DNA from: Arthrobacter sp. SLBN-100
GTDB lineage: Bacteria; Actinomycetota; Actinomycetes; Actinomycetales; Micrococcaceae
NCBI RefSeq assembly: GCF_006715305.1
Contig: NZ_VFMY01000001.1
Coordinates: 2,480,001-2,544,000, forward strand
Reading direction: 5' to 3'
Length of the DNA stretch: 64,000 bases
This document shows positions 50,033 through 58,764 of the stretch, piece by piece (position 1 is the stretch's first letter; the number at the start of each line of letters is the position of its first letter). The position numbers were made by a program, and so were the translations under genes. The notes beneath the pieces were generated by a model. The model was not told the DNA's origin, did not search any database, and saw only the letters and a list, made by a program, of their open reading frames with translations.

Positions 50033-50959
50033 ATGACTACAGAAATCATCCCCCAGGCCCCTGCCCCGGTACACAGCCGCGGCAACAGGAAGCAGGCCAG
50101 GCGAAACACCCTGATTGGCTGGACGTTCATCCTGCCGAACTTCCTGGGCTTCCTGGCCTTCACCCTTATTCCGGTCCTGGCCGCCCTTGCCCTTTCCTTC
50201 ATGGAATGGACCTCGTTCAGCGCTCCCAAGTGGGTGGGGCTGGCCAACTTCCAGCGCATGCTGGCTAGCGACACCTTCTGGGTGGCGCTGCGCAACACGG
50301 TGCTTTACGCGGTGGGCCATGTCCCCCTCACCATGGCACTGGCCCTGCTCCTGGCCATGCTGCTGAACCGCAAGCTCAAGGGCATCGGCTTCTTCCGGGT
50401 GGCTATCTTCTTCCCGTACATCACCTCGCTGGTGGCCGTCGCCGTCGTCTGGAACATGCTCTTCAGCCCGGACAGCGGACCCATCAACCAGTTCCTGCAT
50501 TCGATCGGCATCGCCGAAGCCCCCGGCTGGACCTCCAGCTCCGACTGGGCACTTCCGGCCGTCATCATCACCAGCGTCTGGCGGGACATGGGCTACTACA
50601 TGGTCCTGTACCTGGCCGGCCTGCAGGCCATCCCCACCGAACTCTACGAAGCAGCCGAAGTGGACGGCGCAAGCGCCTGGCAGCGCTTCTGGAACGTGAC
50701 CATCCCGTCCCTGCGGCCCACCACGTTCTTCGTGGTGGTGATGTTGACGGTCTCCAGCTTCAAGGTCTTCGACCTCATCGTGGTTATGACCAACGGCGGC
50801 CCGGGCCGTTCGACCACGGTGCTGTCCCAGCTGATTTACCAGGAGGGTATTGGCGAAGGGAAGTTTGGCTACTCGTCCGCCATCTCGCTGGTGCTGTTCC
50901 TCATCGTCCTGACGGTCACCGTCCTGCAGTTCAAGATCCAACAGCGGAGGGAACGCTGA
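50033..50959 (+). CDS. CUT1 ABC importer permease 1
   Basis: 308 residues from ATG 50033. Six spans, with the first at IGWTFILPNFLGFLAFTLIP. EAA loop LYEAAEVDGASAWQRF, then TIPSLRP. The stop overlaps the next start by one base (TGATG). There is no ATPase gene in the operon. Confidence 0.88.
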   Translation: MTTEIIPQAPAPVHSRGNRKQARRNTLIGWTFILPNFLGFLAFTLIPVLAALALSFMEWTSFSAPKWVGLANFQRMLASDTFWVALRNTVLYAVGHVPLTMALALLLAMLLNRKLKGIGFFRVAIFFPYITSLVAVAVVWNMLFSPDSGPINQFLHSIGIAEAPGWTSSSDWALPAVIITSVWRDMGYYMVLYLAGLQAIPTELYEAAEVDGASAWQRFWNVTIPSLRPTTFFVVVMLTVSSFKVFDLIVVMTNGGPGRSTTVLSQLIYQEGIGEGKFGYSSAISLVLFLIVLTVTVLQFKIQQRRER

Positions 50960-51899
50960 TGACCAACATGGCCGAAGACCTCAAAGCCACTGCTTTCAAA
51001 GACGACCTGCCGTTGAGGGGCGGGGCAATTACTGCGGAAGACCGCCGCAGCTCGCAGCGCAAACGCTCCCCCGGGAACGGAAGGCCCGCACCACCGACGT
51101 GGTGGTTTACGCCGTGCTGGCCGTCCTGGTGCTGGCGCTGATGGTGCCGTTCATCTGGATGGTTTCCTCGTCGCTGAAGGAGAACAACCAGGTCCTCACG
51201 GTCCCCATCCAGTGGATCCCCTCCGAGTTCGTGTGGAGCAACTACACGGACATCTGGACCCGCATTCCCATGATGGGATACCTGCAGAACTCGCTCTACC
51301 TGGCCGTCATCATCACCTGCCTGCAGGTCCTCACCGGCTCACTCGCGGCCTACGGCTTCTCGAAGGTCCGCTTCCCGGGGCGCGACGTCCTGTTCCTGGC
51401 CTACATCGGCACCATCGCCGTGCCGTGGCAGGCGTACATGGTGCCGCAGTACATCATGATGCAGAACCTGGGCCTGACCAACAGCTTCAACGCCCTCATC
51501 CTGCTGCAGGCGTTCGGCGCGTTCGGTGTGTTCCTGATGCGCCAGTATTACATGACCATCCCGGACGAACTGTGTGAAGCTGCCCGCATCGACGGGCTCA
51601 GCGAATACGGCATCTGGGCGCGGGTGATCCTGCCGCTGTCCAAGCCGGCCCTGGCCAGCCTGGCGCTGCTGACGTTTGTGAACACCTGGAATGACTACAT
51701 GGGCCCGTTCATCTACCTCACGTCCAACCGCCTGTGGACCGTCCAGTTGGGCCTTCGCTCCTTTGTAGGCCAGTTCGACGCCGAGTACGCCATGATCATG
51801 ACCGGCTCCGTGATCTCCGTGATCCCCATCCTCATCATCTTCCTGCTGGGCCAGCGCTACTTCATCCAGGGCATCGCCACGAGCGGGATGAAGGGATGA
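50959..51899 (+). pseudogene. CUT1 ABC importer permease 2, apparent frameshift near the N-terminus
   Basis: The start at ATG 50959 is coupled to permease 1, and the first frame gives a normal cytoplasmic leader (MTNMAEDLKATAFKDDLPLR, then ITAEDRRSSQRKRSP). It then falls out of frame at a run of five C residues (51068-51072). The membrane part is intact in another frame, from RERKARTTDVVVYAVLAVL through EAA loop LCEAARIDGLSEYGIW to IQGIATSGMKG. One extra C would restore a 314-residue permease. The defect is either a sequencing error or a real mutation; a downstream start without ribosome site (GTG near 51097) is the only other way to make the channel. All six spans are encoded after the break. 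Confidence 0.8.
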
Positions 51900-52618
51900 G
51901 TTCGGTGGCACAGCCGAAGCGGCGCGGCCTGGCGGGACGGATTCCCAGCCCGGGATTCGAGGCCTTCGGGAGCATCTTCGGGTTCATCTACACCTTCCTG
52001 GCCGGGAACGTCCTGCTGGCCCTGGCCAACGCGCCGCTGGTGCTGTGCCTCGCGCTGGTGGCGGATCCCATCGCGGCGTGGCCGTTCTTCCTGGCACTGT
52101 CCGTGACGGTTCCGCCGTCGCTCGCCGGCCTGTTCGCCGCCTTCAAGGCATTGAACGACGACGGCACTTCCGTAAAGCCAGTGGCCGCGTTCCTTCGCGG
52201 TTACCGGCGGAGCTTCCGGCGGGCAGCCCCGCTGGGGCTGGCTGCAGTGGCCGTGCTCCTGTTCCTCGGCGTCGACCTGGTGATAGTCCAGGCGCTGCCT
52301 GCGGGGGCAGTACTGGTTCCTTTGATTGTGGTGGCTGTTGCGGTGACGGTGACCGTCGCCGTGATGGCGATCGCCGGCGTCGTACTCCTGCCCGAGGCGG
52401 GGCTGAAAGGCCTGCTGAAGGCGGCCCTGTACCTCAGCGTCCAGCGCTGGTACTTGAGCCTGGCCATGCTGGTGTTGCTCGGCATCGTCGCCTCGGCAGC
52501 GCTGCTTCAGCCGGTCCTGGGGGTGGCCCTGGCACCGGCGCCGCTGCTGTTTGTGGTGTGGAGCAACGCCGCCTACGCCTTCCACGCCGCGCTGGGCAAA
52601 AACCCGAAGAATCCCTGA
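51896..52618 (+). CDS. YesL/DUF624-like membrane protein
   Basis: 240 residues; the ATG overlaps the permease stop (ATGA). Four to five hydrophobic segments: the first (FGSIFGFIYTFLAGNVLLAL), then LALSVTVPPSLAGLFAAF, AVAVLLFLGVDLVIVQAL, a Val-rich span and a last one before FVVWSNAAYAFHAALG. The N-terminal third resembles YesL (DUF624), a small protein encoded in many polysaccharide importer operons including the Bacillus rhamnogalacturonan locus. Function unknown, but it is probably needed with the importer. Confidence 0.75.
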   Translation: MSSVAQPKRRGLAGRIPSPGFEAFGSIFGFIYTFLAGNVLLALANAPLVLCLALVADPIAAWPFFLALSVTVPPSLAGLFAAFKALNDDGTSVKPVAAFLRGYRRSFRRAAPLGLAAVAVLLFLGVDLVIVQALPAGAVLVPLIVVAVAVTVTVAVMAIAGVVLLPEAGLKGLLKAALYLSVQRWYLSLAMLVLLGIVASAALLQPVLGVALAPAPLLFVVWSNAAYAFHAALGKNPKNP

Positions 52619-52627
52619 GGAATTTTC

Positions 52628-54379
52628 TTGAGCACCTTCGCGATCGGCGACCATGACTTCCTGCTGGACGGGGAGCCCTTCCGTATTCTCTCCGGCGCCA
52701 TCCACTACTTCCGGGTCCACCCGGACCAGTGGGCAGACCGGATCCACAAGGCACGCCTGATGGGGCTGAACACCATCGAAACGTACGTAGCGTGGAACGA
52801 ACATTCCCCCGCCCCCGGAACATTCAGTACCGACGGCGGCCTTGACCTGGGCCGCTTCCTTGACCTTGTGGCAGCCGAAGGAATGCAGGCCATCGTCAGG
52901 CCTGGGCCCTACATTTGCGCCGAATGGGACAACGGCGGACTGCCCGCCTGGCTATTCAGCGATCCCACGGTGGGCGTGCGCAGCAGCGAAGCCGGCTACC
53001 TTGCCGCCGTCGACTCCTTCATGGAAAGCCTGCTGCCCATCGTCGTCGAGCGCCAGATCACCCGGGGCGGCCCCATCATCCTGTTCCAGATCGAAAATGA
53101 GTACGGCGCCTACGGTGCGGACAAGGCCTACCTGCAGCACCTGGTGGACGTGGCAAAACGTGCCGGCGTGGAGGTCCCCCTGTTCACCTGCGACCAGCCG
53201 TTCGGCACCATGATCGAGGACGGGTCATTGCCCGAACTGCACAAGACGGGCACGTTCGGCTCCCGCGCTTCCGAGCGCCTGGCATTCCTGCACGAACGGC
53301 AGCCCTCCGGACCCCTCATGTGCGCGGAATTCTGGAACGGCTGGTTCGACAACTGGGGCACCCACCACCACAGAACCGACGCCGCCGCGTCCGCAGCGGA
53401 GCTTGAGGCCCTGCTGACCGCCGGAGCGTCCGTCAACATCTACATGTTTCACGGCGGCACCAACTTCGGGTTCACCAATGGCGCCAACGACAAGGGCATC
53501 TACGAGCCCACCATCACGTCCTACGACTACGACGCACCGCTCAGCGAGGACGGCTTCCCCACCGATAAATACTTCGCTTTCCGGGATGTCATCGCCAAAC
53601 ACTTCCCCGTGCCGGAGGAGGTTCCGGCCCGCCGCGCCGAGGTACCGGAGTCGGTTGTTGCGGTTGCCTCCACGGTGCCCCTCCTGCAGGCCGCGGACAT
53701 GCTGGGCACACCGTTGCAGTCCGCCGGGCCCGTTCCCGTCAGCGAAGCCGCGGGCGAGTACCGCGGGTTCCACCTCTACGAACGGCACGTGGCCCACGGC
53801 GGCATCCTGGCTTTTGGCGGGATCCGTGATCGAGCCCAGTTCTTCCTGGACAGCCTTCCCGTGGGCATTCTGAGCCGCGAGCTGGGCGAACGCTCCCTCG
53901 CCCTCCCCCGGGGCGGGCACCTGCAGATACTGGTGGAGGACCAGGGCCGGGTCAACTACGGGCCCAGGATCGGCGAGGCGAAGGGACTCATGGGCCCGGC
54001 CACCCTTGACGGTGAAGAACTGGAAGGCTGGGACATGCGGCCCCTCAGCCTGGGCGACCTGGCACCGCTGCGCAGCATGGCAGCGGAGTTCTCCGGTAGC
54101 GGAGGCGTAGCCGGCCCGTCCGTGTCGTTCGCCTCCTTTACCGCGGCGGGCCCCGGCGACCGGCACCTGCGCCTGGACGGCTGGACCAAGGGCAATGCCT
54201 TCATCAATGGCTTCAATCTCGGCCGCTACTGGAGCCGCGGCCCCCAACGAACGCTCTACGTGCCGGGCCCGCTGATCCGCGAAGGCGTCAACGAACTGGC
54301 CATTCTTGAACTGCAGGGCAGCTCCACCCGGGATGTACGGTTCGTCTCCGGCCCTGACCTGGGGCCGGACGAGAAGTAG
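52628..54379 (+). CDS. GH35 beta-galactosidase
   Basis: 583 residues from TTG 52628 with GAGG upstream. There is no signal peptide, so it acts on imported sugars. The GH35 TIM barrel begins FAIGDHDFLLDGEPFRILSG, then IHYFRVHPDQW, NTIETYVAWNEHSP, RPGPYICAEWDNGGLPAWL. Acid/base Glu in FQIENEYGAYG (about residue 158) and nucleophile Glu in CAEFWNGWFDNWG (about 234) are intact, as is MFHGGTNFGFTNGAN. C-terminal beta-sandwiches end with WTKGNAFINGFNLGRYW. It removes terminal beta-galactose; with the lyase and the GH30 galactanase it suggests a galactan or arabinogalactan target. Last gene of the operon. Confidence 0.92.
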   Translation: MSTFAIGDHDFLLDGEPFRILSGAIHYFRVHPDQWADRIHKARLMGLNTIETYVAWNEHSPAPGTFSTDGGLDLGRFLDLVAAEGMQAIVRPGPYICAEWDNGGLPAWLFSDPTVGVRSSEAGYLAAVDSFMESLLPIVVERQITRGGPIILFQIENEYGAYGADKAYLQHLVDVAKRAGVEVPLFTCDQPFGTMIEDGSLPELHKTGTFGSRASERLAFLHERQPSGPLMCAEFWNGWFDNWGTHHHRTDAAASAAELEALLTAGASVNIYMFHGGTNFGFTNGANDKGIYEPTITSYDYDAPLSEDGFPTDKYFAFRDVIAKHFPVPEEVPARRAEVPESVVAVASTVPLLQAADMLGTPLQSAGPVPVSEAAGEYRGFHLYERHVAHGGILAFGGIRDRAQFFLDSLPVGILSRELGERSLALPRGGHLQILVEDQGRVNYGPRIGEAKGLMGPATLDGEELEGWDMRPLSLGDLAPLRSMAAEFSGSGGVAGPSVSFASFTAAGPGDRHLRLDGWTKGNAFINGFNLGRYWSRGPQRTLYVPGPLIREGVNELAILELQGSSTRDVRFVSGPDLGPDEK

Positions 54380-54384
54380 CGCGG

Positions 54385-54846
54385 CTATACGCCGGGACGG
54401 GCTGCGCGGCTGCGGTTTCCCCGGCGCAGCCGCGCCACCAGCGTGGCGGCGAGCAACGCCGTCGTCAGTTCCAGCCCGATGACCAGCAGCAGCTGGCCGG
54501 CGTCTGCGGCCTGGGCAGTGTACGACGCCGGCCCTCCACCATGCGTGTGCCCGGCGCCTCCCGCGCTGAGCAGCAGCGTGGTGTGCAGCGCGACCATGGC
54601 CAGCGCCACAAGAGTCACTTGATGCAGCGCTCCGATGCGGCTGTGGCGCCAGATATGGACCGTGCACGGCACGCAGACGGCGGCCAGGGCAATCATGAGG
54701 AGGCCCAGCCAGGCCCCATGGTGGCCAGCAGCTGCCAGCCACAGGTGCGTGGCGCAGGAAGCAGCGGTGACCACGGCGCATGCCCGGGGATGCAGGACGG
54801 GACCGCGGGCGCGGACCCGTCCTGCCGCCGTCGGCCTTTCCATCAT
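54385..54846 (-). CDS. Small His-rich integral membrane protein, unknown
   Basis: 153 residues from ATG 54846 (a second ATG follows). Four hydrophobic segments: CAVVTAASCATHLWLAAAGH, AWLGLLMIALAAVCVPCTV, VTLVALAMVALHTTLLLSA, and LLLVIGLELTTALLAATLVA. His and Cys residues cluster at the membrane ends and in a loop (GGAGHTHGGG). It lies 13 nt after the copper amine oxidase gene, with the same orientation. A role in copper supply to that enzyme is tempting, but rests on context and His content only. Confidence 0.65.
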   Translation of the reverse strand: MMERPTAAGRVRARGPVLHPRACAVVTAASCATHLWLAAAGHHGAWLGLLMIALAAVCVPCTVHIWRHSRIGALHQVTLVALAMVALHTTLLLSAGGAGHTHGGGPASYTAQAADAGQLLLVIGLELTTALLAATLVARLRRGNRSRAARPGV

Positions 54847-54859
54847 TCCGCGGGCGGGG

Positions 54860-56824
54860 CTAGTGGCAGGAGCCACCGGTGGCTCCCTCGGTGTGGCAGG
54901 AGGAAGCCTGCCGGTTCGGGTTGGCGGGCACATCCAGCACGGGGCTGCGGTCAAAGAACCCCTCGGGGCGGAGCTTGAAGCCCACGGTGTCCACGGGCAT
55001 GATGGGCCAGTCTTCCACCCTCGGGAAGTGGGTGAGTCCGAAGGTGTGCCACACCACGATGTCCTGGCCGTCGAGCTCCCGGTCCTGCGCCACGTAGGCG
55101 GGCAGGCCTGCGCCTCCGGCGTGCTGGTTGACGAAGTCCCCCGTGGGGTACCGCTCGTTCTCCGCGTAGCGGGTCACCCAGAGGTCCTTGGTGGCGAAGG
55201 CGGCGCGCTTGGCGATGGAGGAATCCGGGCTGGCCAGCAGCGTGGGCTGGTTTTCCGAGTGGAGCTTGTAGCCCACCGGCTCGCCCAGCCGGTTGTGGGA
55301 TTCCGGGTTGGAGATGATCCAGGTACGACCGGCACGGGCGTCAGCTTCCCGGACACCCTCCGATTCGCGGGCCAGGACCGTCCTCTTTCGTGAGAAGGCG
55401 TTGCCGCGTTCGTTGCCCGGCCCCAGGGCCTGGCGGACCACGTCCTCCTCTTCCACCCGGTTGGTGAACCCGTCGATGGCCATGTCCAGCCGCGCGCTGA
55501 AGAGGTGCTGGTGGAAGGGTGCGCCGAGGCCGGGGGCCAGTTGGGAGATGTTGTCCGAGCCGCCCTCCGGGAATGCCGAGGTGAAGACCACGCCGGTGGC
55601 CTTGGCCTCGAACTCGATGGTGCCGTCCAGGTACAGGTACCAGTAGAAGCCATAGTCGTAGTTTCCGATGGTGGTGAAGAAGGAAATCACCAGGCGGCGG
55701 TTCCGGCGGGTGTAGTTGATCCCGGTCCAGAGGTCCGAGTGCTTGGAGAGGATGCCCCAGTCCTCCTCGTGCATGCAGATGCCGTTGCGGATCTCGCGCG
55801 GGTTGCCGAAGGCGTCGGAGATGACGGGGCTGAGGTAGGTGATGTCACCCAGGCAGTCGCAGCCGAGTTCCAGGGAGTTGGCGTACTGGCCCACCAGGTA
55901 TTCGCCGGTGTCGAAGTAGTTCTGCCAGGACCGGATGGGCGACGGGTCGCCGTACGGGACCACCATTTCGGCGATGGACGCGCGGTGGATGATGGGCCGC
56001 ACCCGGTCCCCATCGCGGAAGCCGAGGTTGTGCAGGACCACTCCCTCCCGGACGTCGAAGCCCACGTCCACGCTCCACTTTTCCCACTCCACATGGTTTC
56101 CACCGGTGACGGTGAAGCTGGGACCTTCGGGCTGGGTGATGCTGATGGGCTTCTGGGTGGTGCGGAGCGGGCCGGTCAGTTCCGGATCGGTGTAGTTGCC
56201 GTGCTCGGCCGGGATGGGCATAACCCCGAGGTCGATGACCTGCATGACTTCCTTGTTGACCACGTCCACGTACGCCACCAGCCCGTCCACGGGGTGCGCC
56301 CACGCACTGTCCTCGGGGAAGTCCTGGACGAAAGCCAGGCCCCGGAGGATCCGGCGCCCCTTCTCCTCCGTGTACTCAAAAACCCCGGCGGAGAGCGGAG
56401 CCACACGGACGTTGGCGACCTCAAGGTTCCGGGCAGCAATGGCGTCCAGCCAGCGCTTGTCGGTGGCCAGCAGCGCCTCCACCAGTTCGAACTCCTCCTC
56501 GAGGACGGGAAGTTCACCGTTCACGGCGGTATCGAGCACGACGGCGGATTCCACCTGTTGGTGCGTCAGCGAGACGATGACGTCGCTTGGCGCACCCCCC
56601 GAGACGTCGTGGATAAAGATCCGGAAGCGCCGTTCCTCCGGCTGGTGGTTGCCTTCGTTGGTCGCGGCCGCCGTTCGCCGGACCGGATCCAACAGTCCGA
56701 GGTACGCGATGCGGTGCTGCGGGCCAAGGAGGCCCGCCGACTGCAGAATGGACCGGATCTCGAGGATCTCCGGGGCCGTAGCGAGGCCGAATGATGATGC
56801 CGTGTCAACGGGTGCAAGCGTCAT
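54860..56824 (-). CDS. Copper amine oxidase (phenylethylamine oxidase type)
   Basis: 654 residues. From memory the sequence follows A. globiformis phenylethylamine oxidase almost throughout. The topaquinone precursor Tyr lies in GNYDYGFYW (about residue 389), the copper-ligand His pair in [12 protein letters not shown], the third His in [20 protein letters not shown], and catalytic-Asp region YVDVVNKEV. The enzyme oxidises primary aromatic amines such as 2-phenylethylamine and tyramine to aldehydes, with H2O2 and ammonia. The C-terminus ends in an added Cys/His-rich tail ([13 protein letters not shown]). No signal peptide is seen. It is divergent from a TetR regulator with an inverted repeat between them. 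Confidence 0.95.
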   Translation of the reverse strand: MTLAPVDTASSFGLATAPEILEIRSILQSAGLLGPQHRIAYLGLLDPVRRTAAATNEGNHQPEERRFRIFIHDVSGGAPSDVIVSLTHQQVESAVVLDTAVNGELPVLEEEFELVEALLATDKRWLDAIAARNLEVANVRVAPLSAGVFEYTEEKGRRILRGLAFVQDFPEDSAWAHPVDGLVAYVDVVNKEVMQVIDLGVMPIPAEHGNYTDPELTGPLRTTQKPISITQPEGPSFTVTGGNHVEWEKWSVDVGFDVREGVVLHNLGFRDGDRVRPIIHRASIAEMVVPYGDPSPIRSWQNYFDTGEYLVGQYANSLELGCDCLGDITYLSPVISDAFGNPREIRNGICMHEEDWGILSKHSDLWTGINYTRRNRRLVISFFTTIGNYDYGFYWYLYLDGTIEFEAKATGVVFTSAFPEGGSDNISQLAPGLGAPFHQHLFSARLDMAIDGFTNRVEEEDVVRQALGPGNERGNAFSRKRTVLARESEGVREADARAGRTWIISNPESHNRLGEPVGYKLHSENQPTLLASPDSSIAKRAAFATKDLWVTRYAENERYPTGDFVNQHAGGAGLPAYVAQDRELDGQDIVVWHTFGLTHFPRVEDWPIMPVDTVGFKLRPEGFFDRSPVLDVPANPNRQASSCHTEGATGGSCH

Positions 56825-56862
56825 GGGGAACCTTTGATCGGACCGCTGATAGGTCGGCCGGT

Positions 56863-56888
56863 TTATTTTCTATAGATGTAGAGAATAA
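56863..56888. promoter_or_regulatory. TetR-type operator
   Basis: TTATTTTCTA-TAGATG-TAGAGAATAA: 10-bp arms (56863-56872 and 56879-56888) with one mismatch. It lies centrally between the divergent copper amine oxidase and TetR genes and is AT-rich in otherwise GC-rich DNA. Confidence 0.7.
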
Positions 56889-56947
56889 GCTGTACGTAAG
56901 ATGGCTCACAAGGGTTTGAACGAAAATATTTCCGGGGAGCAGCAGCG

Positions 56948-57550
56948 GTGCCAAAGATTGTTGACCATGATGAGCGGCGCCTGGAACTGGTGGATGCGAC
57001 GTGGCGGATCATTGCACGCAATGGCCTTGAAGGCGCCACGATGCGCGAAATCGCCATGGAGGCCGGCTTCGCCAACGGCGCCCTGAAGCCCTACTTCCCC
57101 ACCAAGGACACCTTGCTGGAATTCGCCTTCAGCCATGTGTTCAACCGGACCAACCAGCGGATTGCCGAGGTCACCGCGGGTCAAACCGGCCTGGCAGCGC
57201 TGCGGGCCTTTTGCCTTGAGGTGCTGCCCCTCGATGAGGAGCGCGTCAACGAGGCGCGGATCGTGATCCCCTTCTGGCAGAAAGCCGTCAACGATCCCCA
57301 AAAGGCCGTGATCCACCAGCAGTCCATGGACGCGTGGCTCACCGCCATCCGCCGCTACCTCCAAGAGGCGCGGGCCGCCGGCGACGTGAGTACCGCCGTT
57401 GGTGACAATGCCCTGGCAGGCCAGCTCCTGAACATGCTGCTCGGCGCCCAGATCGAAGCCGCCCTCGCTCCGGCCGGACGCACGGACTTCGGTCACGACC
57501 GCCAGCTTGAGGGCTACCTCACCCTGCTGGGCCAGCCGGCGGACCATTGA
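56948..57550 (+). CDS. TetR-family regulator (BetI-like)
   Basis: 200 residues, GTG 56948 after GGGGAG. TetR helix-turn-helix: RRLELVDATWRIIARNGLEG, ATMREIAMEAGFANGALKPY FPTKDTLLEFAF. The C-terminal ligand domain is all-helical, with a BetI-like LDEERVNEARIVIPFW stretch. It is divergent from the amine oxidase and likely represses it until an amine or aldehyde binds. Its TGA overlaps a possible TTG start of the next gene. Confidence 0.88.
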   Translation: MPKIVDHDERRLELVDATWRIIARNGLEGATMREIAMEAGFANGALKPYFPTKDTLLEFAFSHVFNRTNQRIAEVTAGQTGLAALRAFCLEVLPLDEERVNEARIVIPFWQKAVNDPQKAVIHQQSMDAWLTAIRRYLQEARAAGDVSTAVGDNALAGQLLNMLLGAQIEAALAPAGRTDFGHDRQLEGYLTLLGQPADH

Positions 57551-57567
57551 AGGCTGAGAGCGCAGCC

Positions 57568-58665
57568 GTGACCATTCCTGCTGACATCGACACTCCCGAA
57601 GTACTCGTGGACATTGACATCCTGGGCCGGAACATCACCCGGATGGCCCAGGCTGTGAGGGCCAAAGGGCTTGCCCTGCGCCCCCACGCCAAGACCCACA
57701 AAATCCCTGAGATCGCCGAACGGCAACTAGCAGCCGGGGCTGTCGGGCTGAGCGTGGCCACTGTCGGCGAGGCGGAAGTGTTCGCCGCTTCAGGGGTCCA
57801 GGACCTCTTCATTGCCTACCCCCTCTGGGTTTCGCCGCACAAGGCGGAGCGGCTCCGGCAGCTGACGGCACGAGCGAAAATTTCAGTAGGTGTGGATTCG
57901 GCAGCCGGTGCTTCCGCGCTGGGCGCAGGCCTCGGCAATGCTGCCGGGGAGGTCAGCGTGCTGGTGGAGATCGACAGCGGCCACCACCGCAGCGGCGTCC
58001 AACCGGAAGCGGCAGCAGCCGTTGCCCAGGCAGCATCCCGCGCCGGCCTCAAGGTGGCAGGGGCCTTCACCTTCCCCGGCCACAGCTATGCCCCCGGGAT
58101 GCCGGCAGAAGCGGCGGCCCAAGAGCAGAATGCCCTGAAGCAGGCAGCGGAGGCGCTCGGGGCGGCGGGCTTCGAGGCGGCTGTGCGAAGCGGGGGATCC
58201 ACCCCGACGGCGCTCCTCGCCGAGGGCCCTGTTGCCACCGAGGTGCGTCCCGGCGTCTACGTCTTTGGTGATGCCCAACAGCTGGAGTTGGGCCGTTGCG
58301 CACTTGAAGACATCGCGTTGACGGTTGCGGCCACCGTGGTCAGCCGCCACACCTCCGTTCCGGGCACCCCGGCGCGGTTCATCCTCGATGCCGGAAGCAA
58401 GATCCTGGGCAGCGACCGGCCGGCGTGGGCCAGCGGACTCGGGCGTCTTATGGACCACCCCGGCGCGAGAATCACGGCACTGTCCGAGCACCACGCCACA
58501 GTGGAGTGGCACGACGGCGGGCCGCCGCCGCCGATTGGTGCGCGGCTTCGGGTCATCCCCAACCACGTCTGCCTTGCCATCAATCTCGTGGATGACGTGG
58601 CGGTGGTGAGCCAGGGGAAGCTGGTGGACCGCTGGGCGGTGGCCGCCCGGGGCAAGAACAAATAG
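57568..58665 (+). CDS. D-threonine aldolase / D-serine dehydratase-like PLP enzyme
   Basis: 365 residues. I use GTG 57568, which has GAAGG and GAG upstream; TTG 57547, overlapping the previous stop, is possible. Alanine-racemase-type N-terminal PLP barrel: DTPEVLVDIDILGRNITRMA, PLP-lysine motif LRPHAKTHK (Lys about 42), SVATVGEAEVFAASGV, EIDSGHHRSGV, GGSTPTAL. The C-terminal domain has the metal-binding PNHVCLAINLVDDV pattern. The family cleaves D-beta-hydroxy-amino acids (D-threonine, D-phenylserine) to glycine plus aldehyde, or dehydrates D-serine. Its link to aromatic amine breakdown is unclear. Confidence 0.82.
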   Translation: MTIPADIDTPEVLVDIDILGRNITRMAQAVRAKGLALRPHAKTHKIPEIAERQLAAGAVGLSVATVGEAEVFAASGVQDLFIAYPLWVSPHKAERLRQLTARAKISVGVDSAAGASALGAGLGNAAGEVSVLVEIDSGHHRSGVQPEAAAAVAQAASRAGLKVAGAFTFPGHSYAPGMPAEAAAQEQNALKQAAEALGAAGFEAAVRSGGSTPTALLAEGPVATEVRPGVYVFGDAQQLELGRCALEDIALTVAATVVSRHTSVPGTPARFILDAGSKILGSDRPAWASGLGRLMDHPGARITALSEHHATVEWHDGGPPPPIGARLRVIPNHVCLAINLVDDVAVVSQGKLVDRWAVAARGKNK

Positions 58666-58692
58666 CGGCCGCACTTCTTTTTTCGCCAACTG

Positions 58693-58727
58693 TTGAAAAA
58701 AGAACAGGGCTGGCGCTACCCTGATTG
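58693..58727 (+). promoter_or_regulatory. Possible promoter of the AraC gene
   Basis: TTGAAA (58693-58698) and TACCCT about 18 nt later resemble -35 and -10 elements. A small inverted repeat, CTGTT...AACAG, overlaps the -35 region. This supports ATG 58765 as the start of the regulator rather than the upstream TTG. Confidence 0.45.
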
Positions 58728-58764
58728 GACTGTGTTGCAGGACACAGCCTCGGGGGAATGTCAG

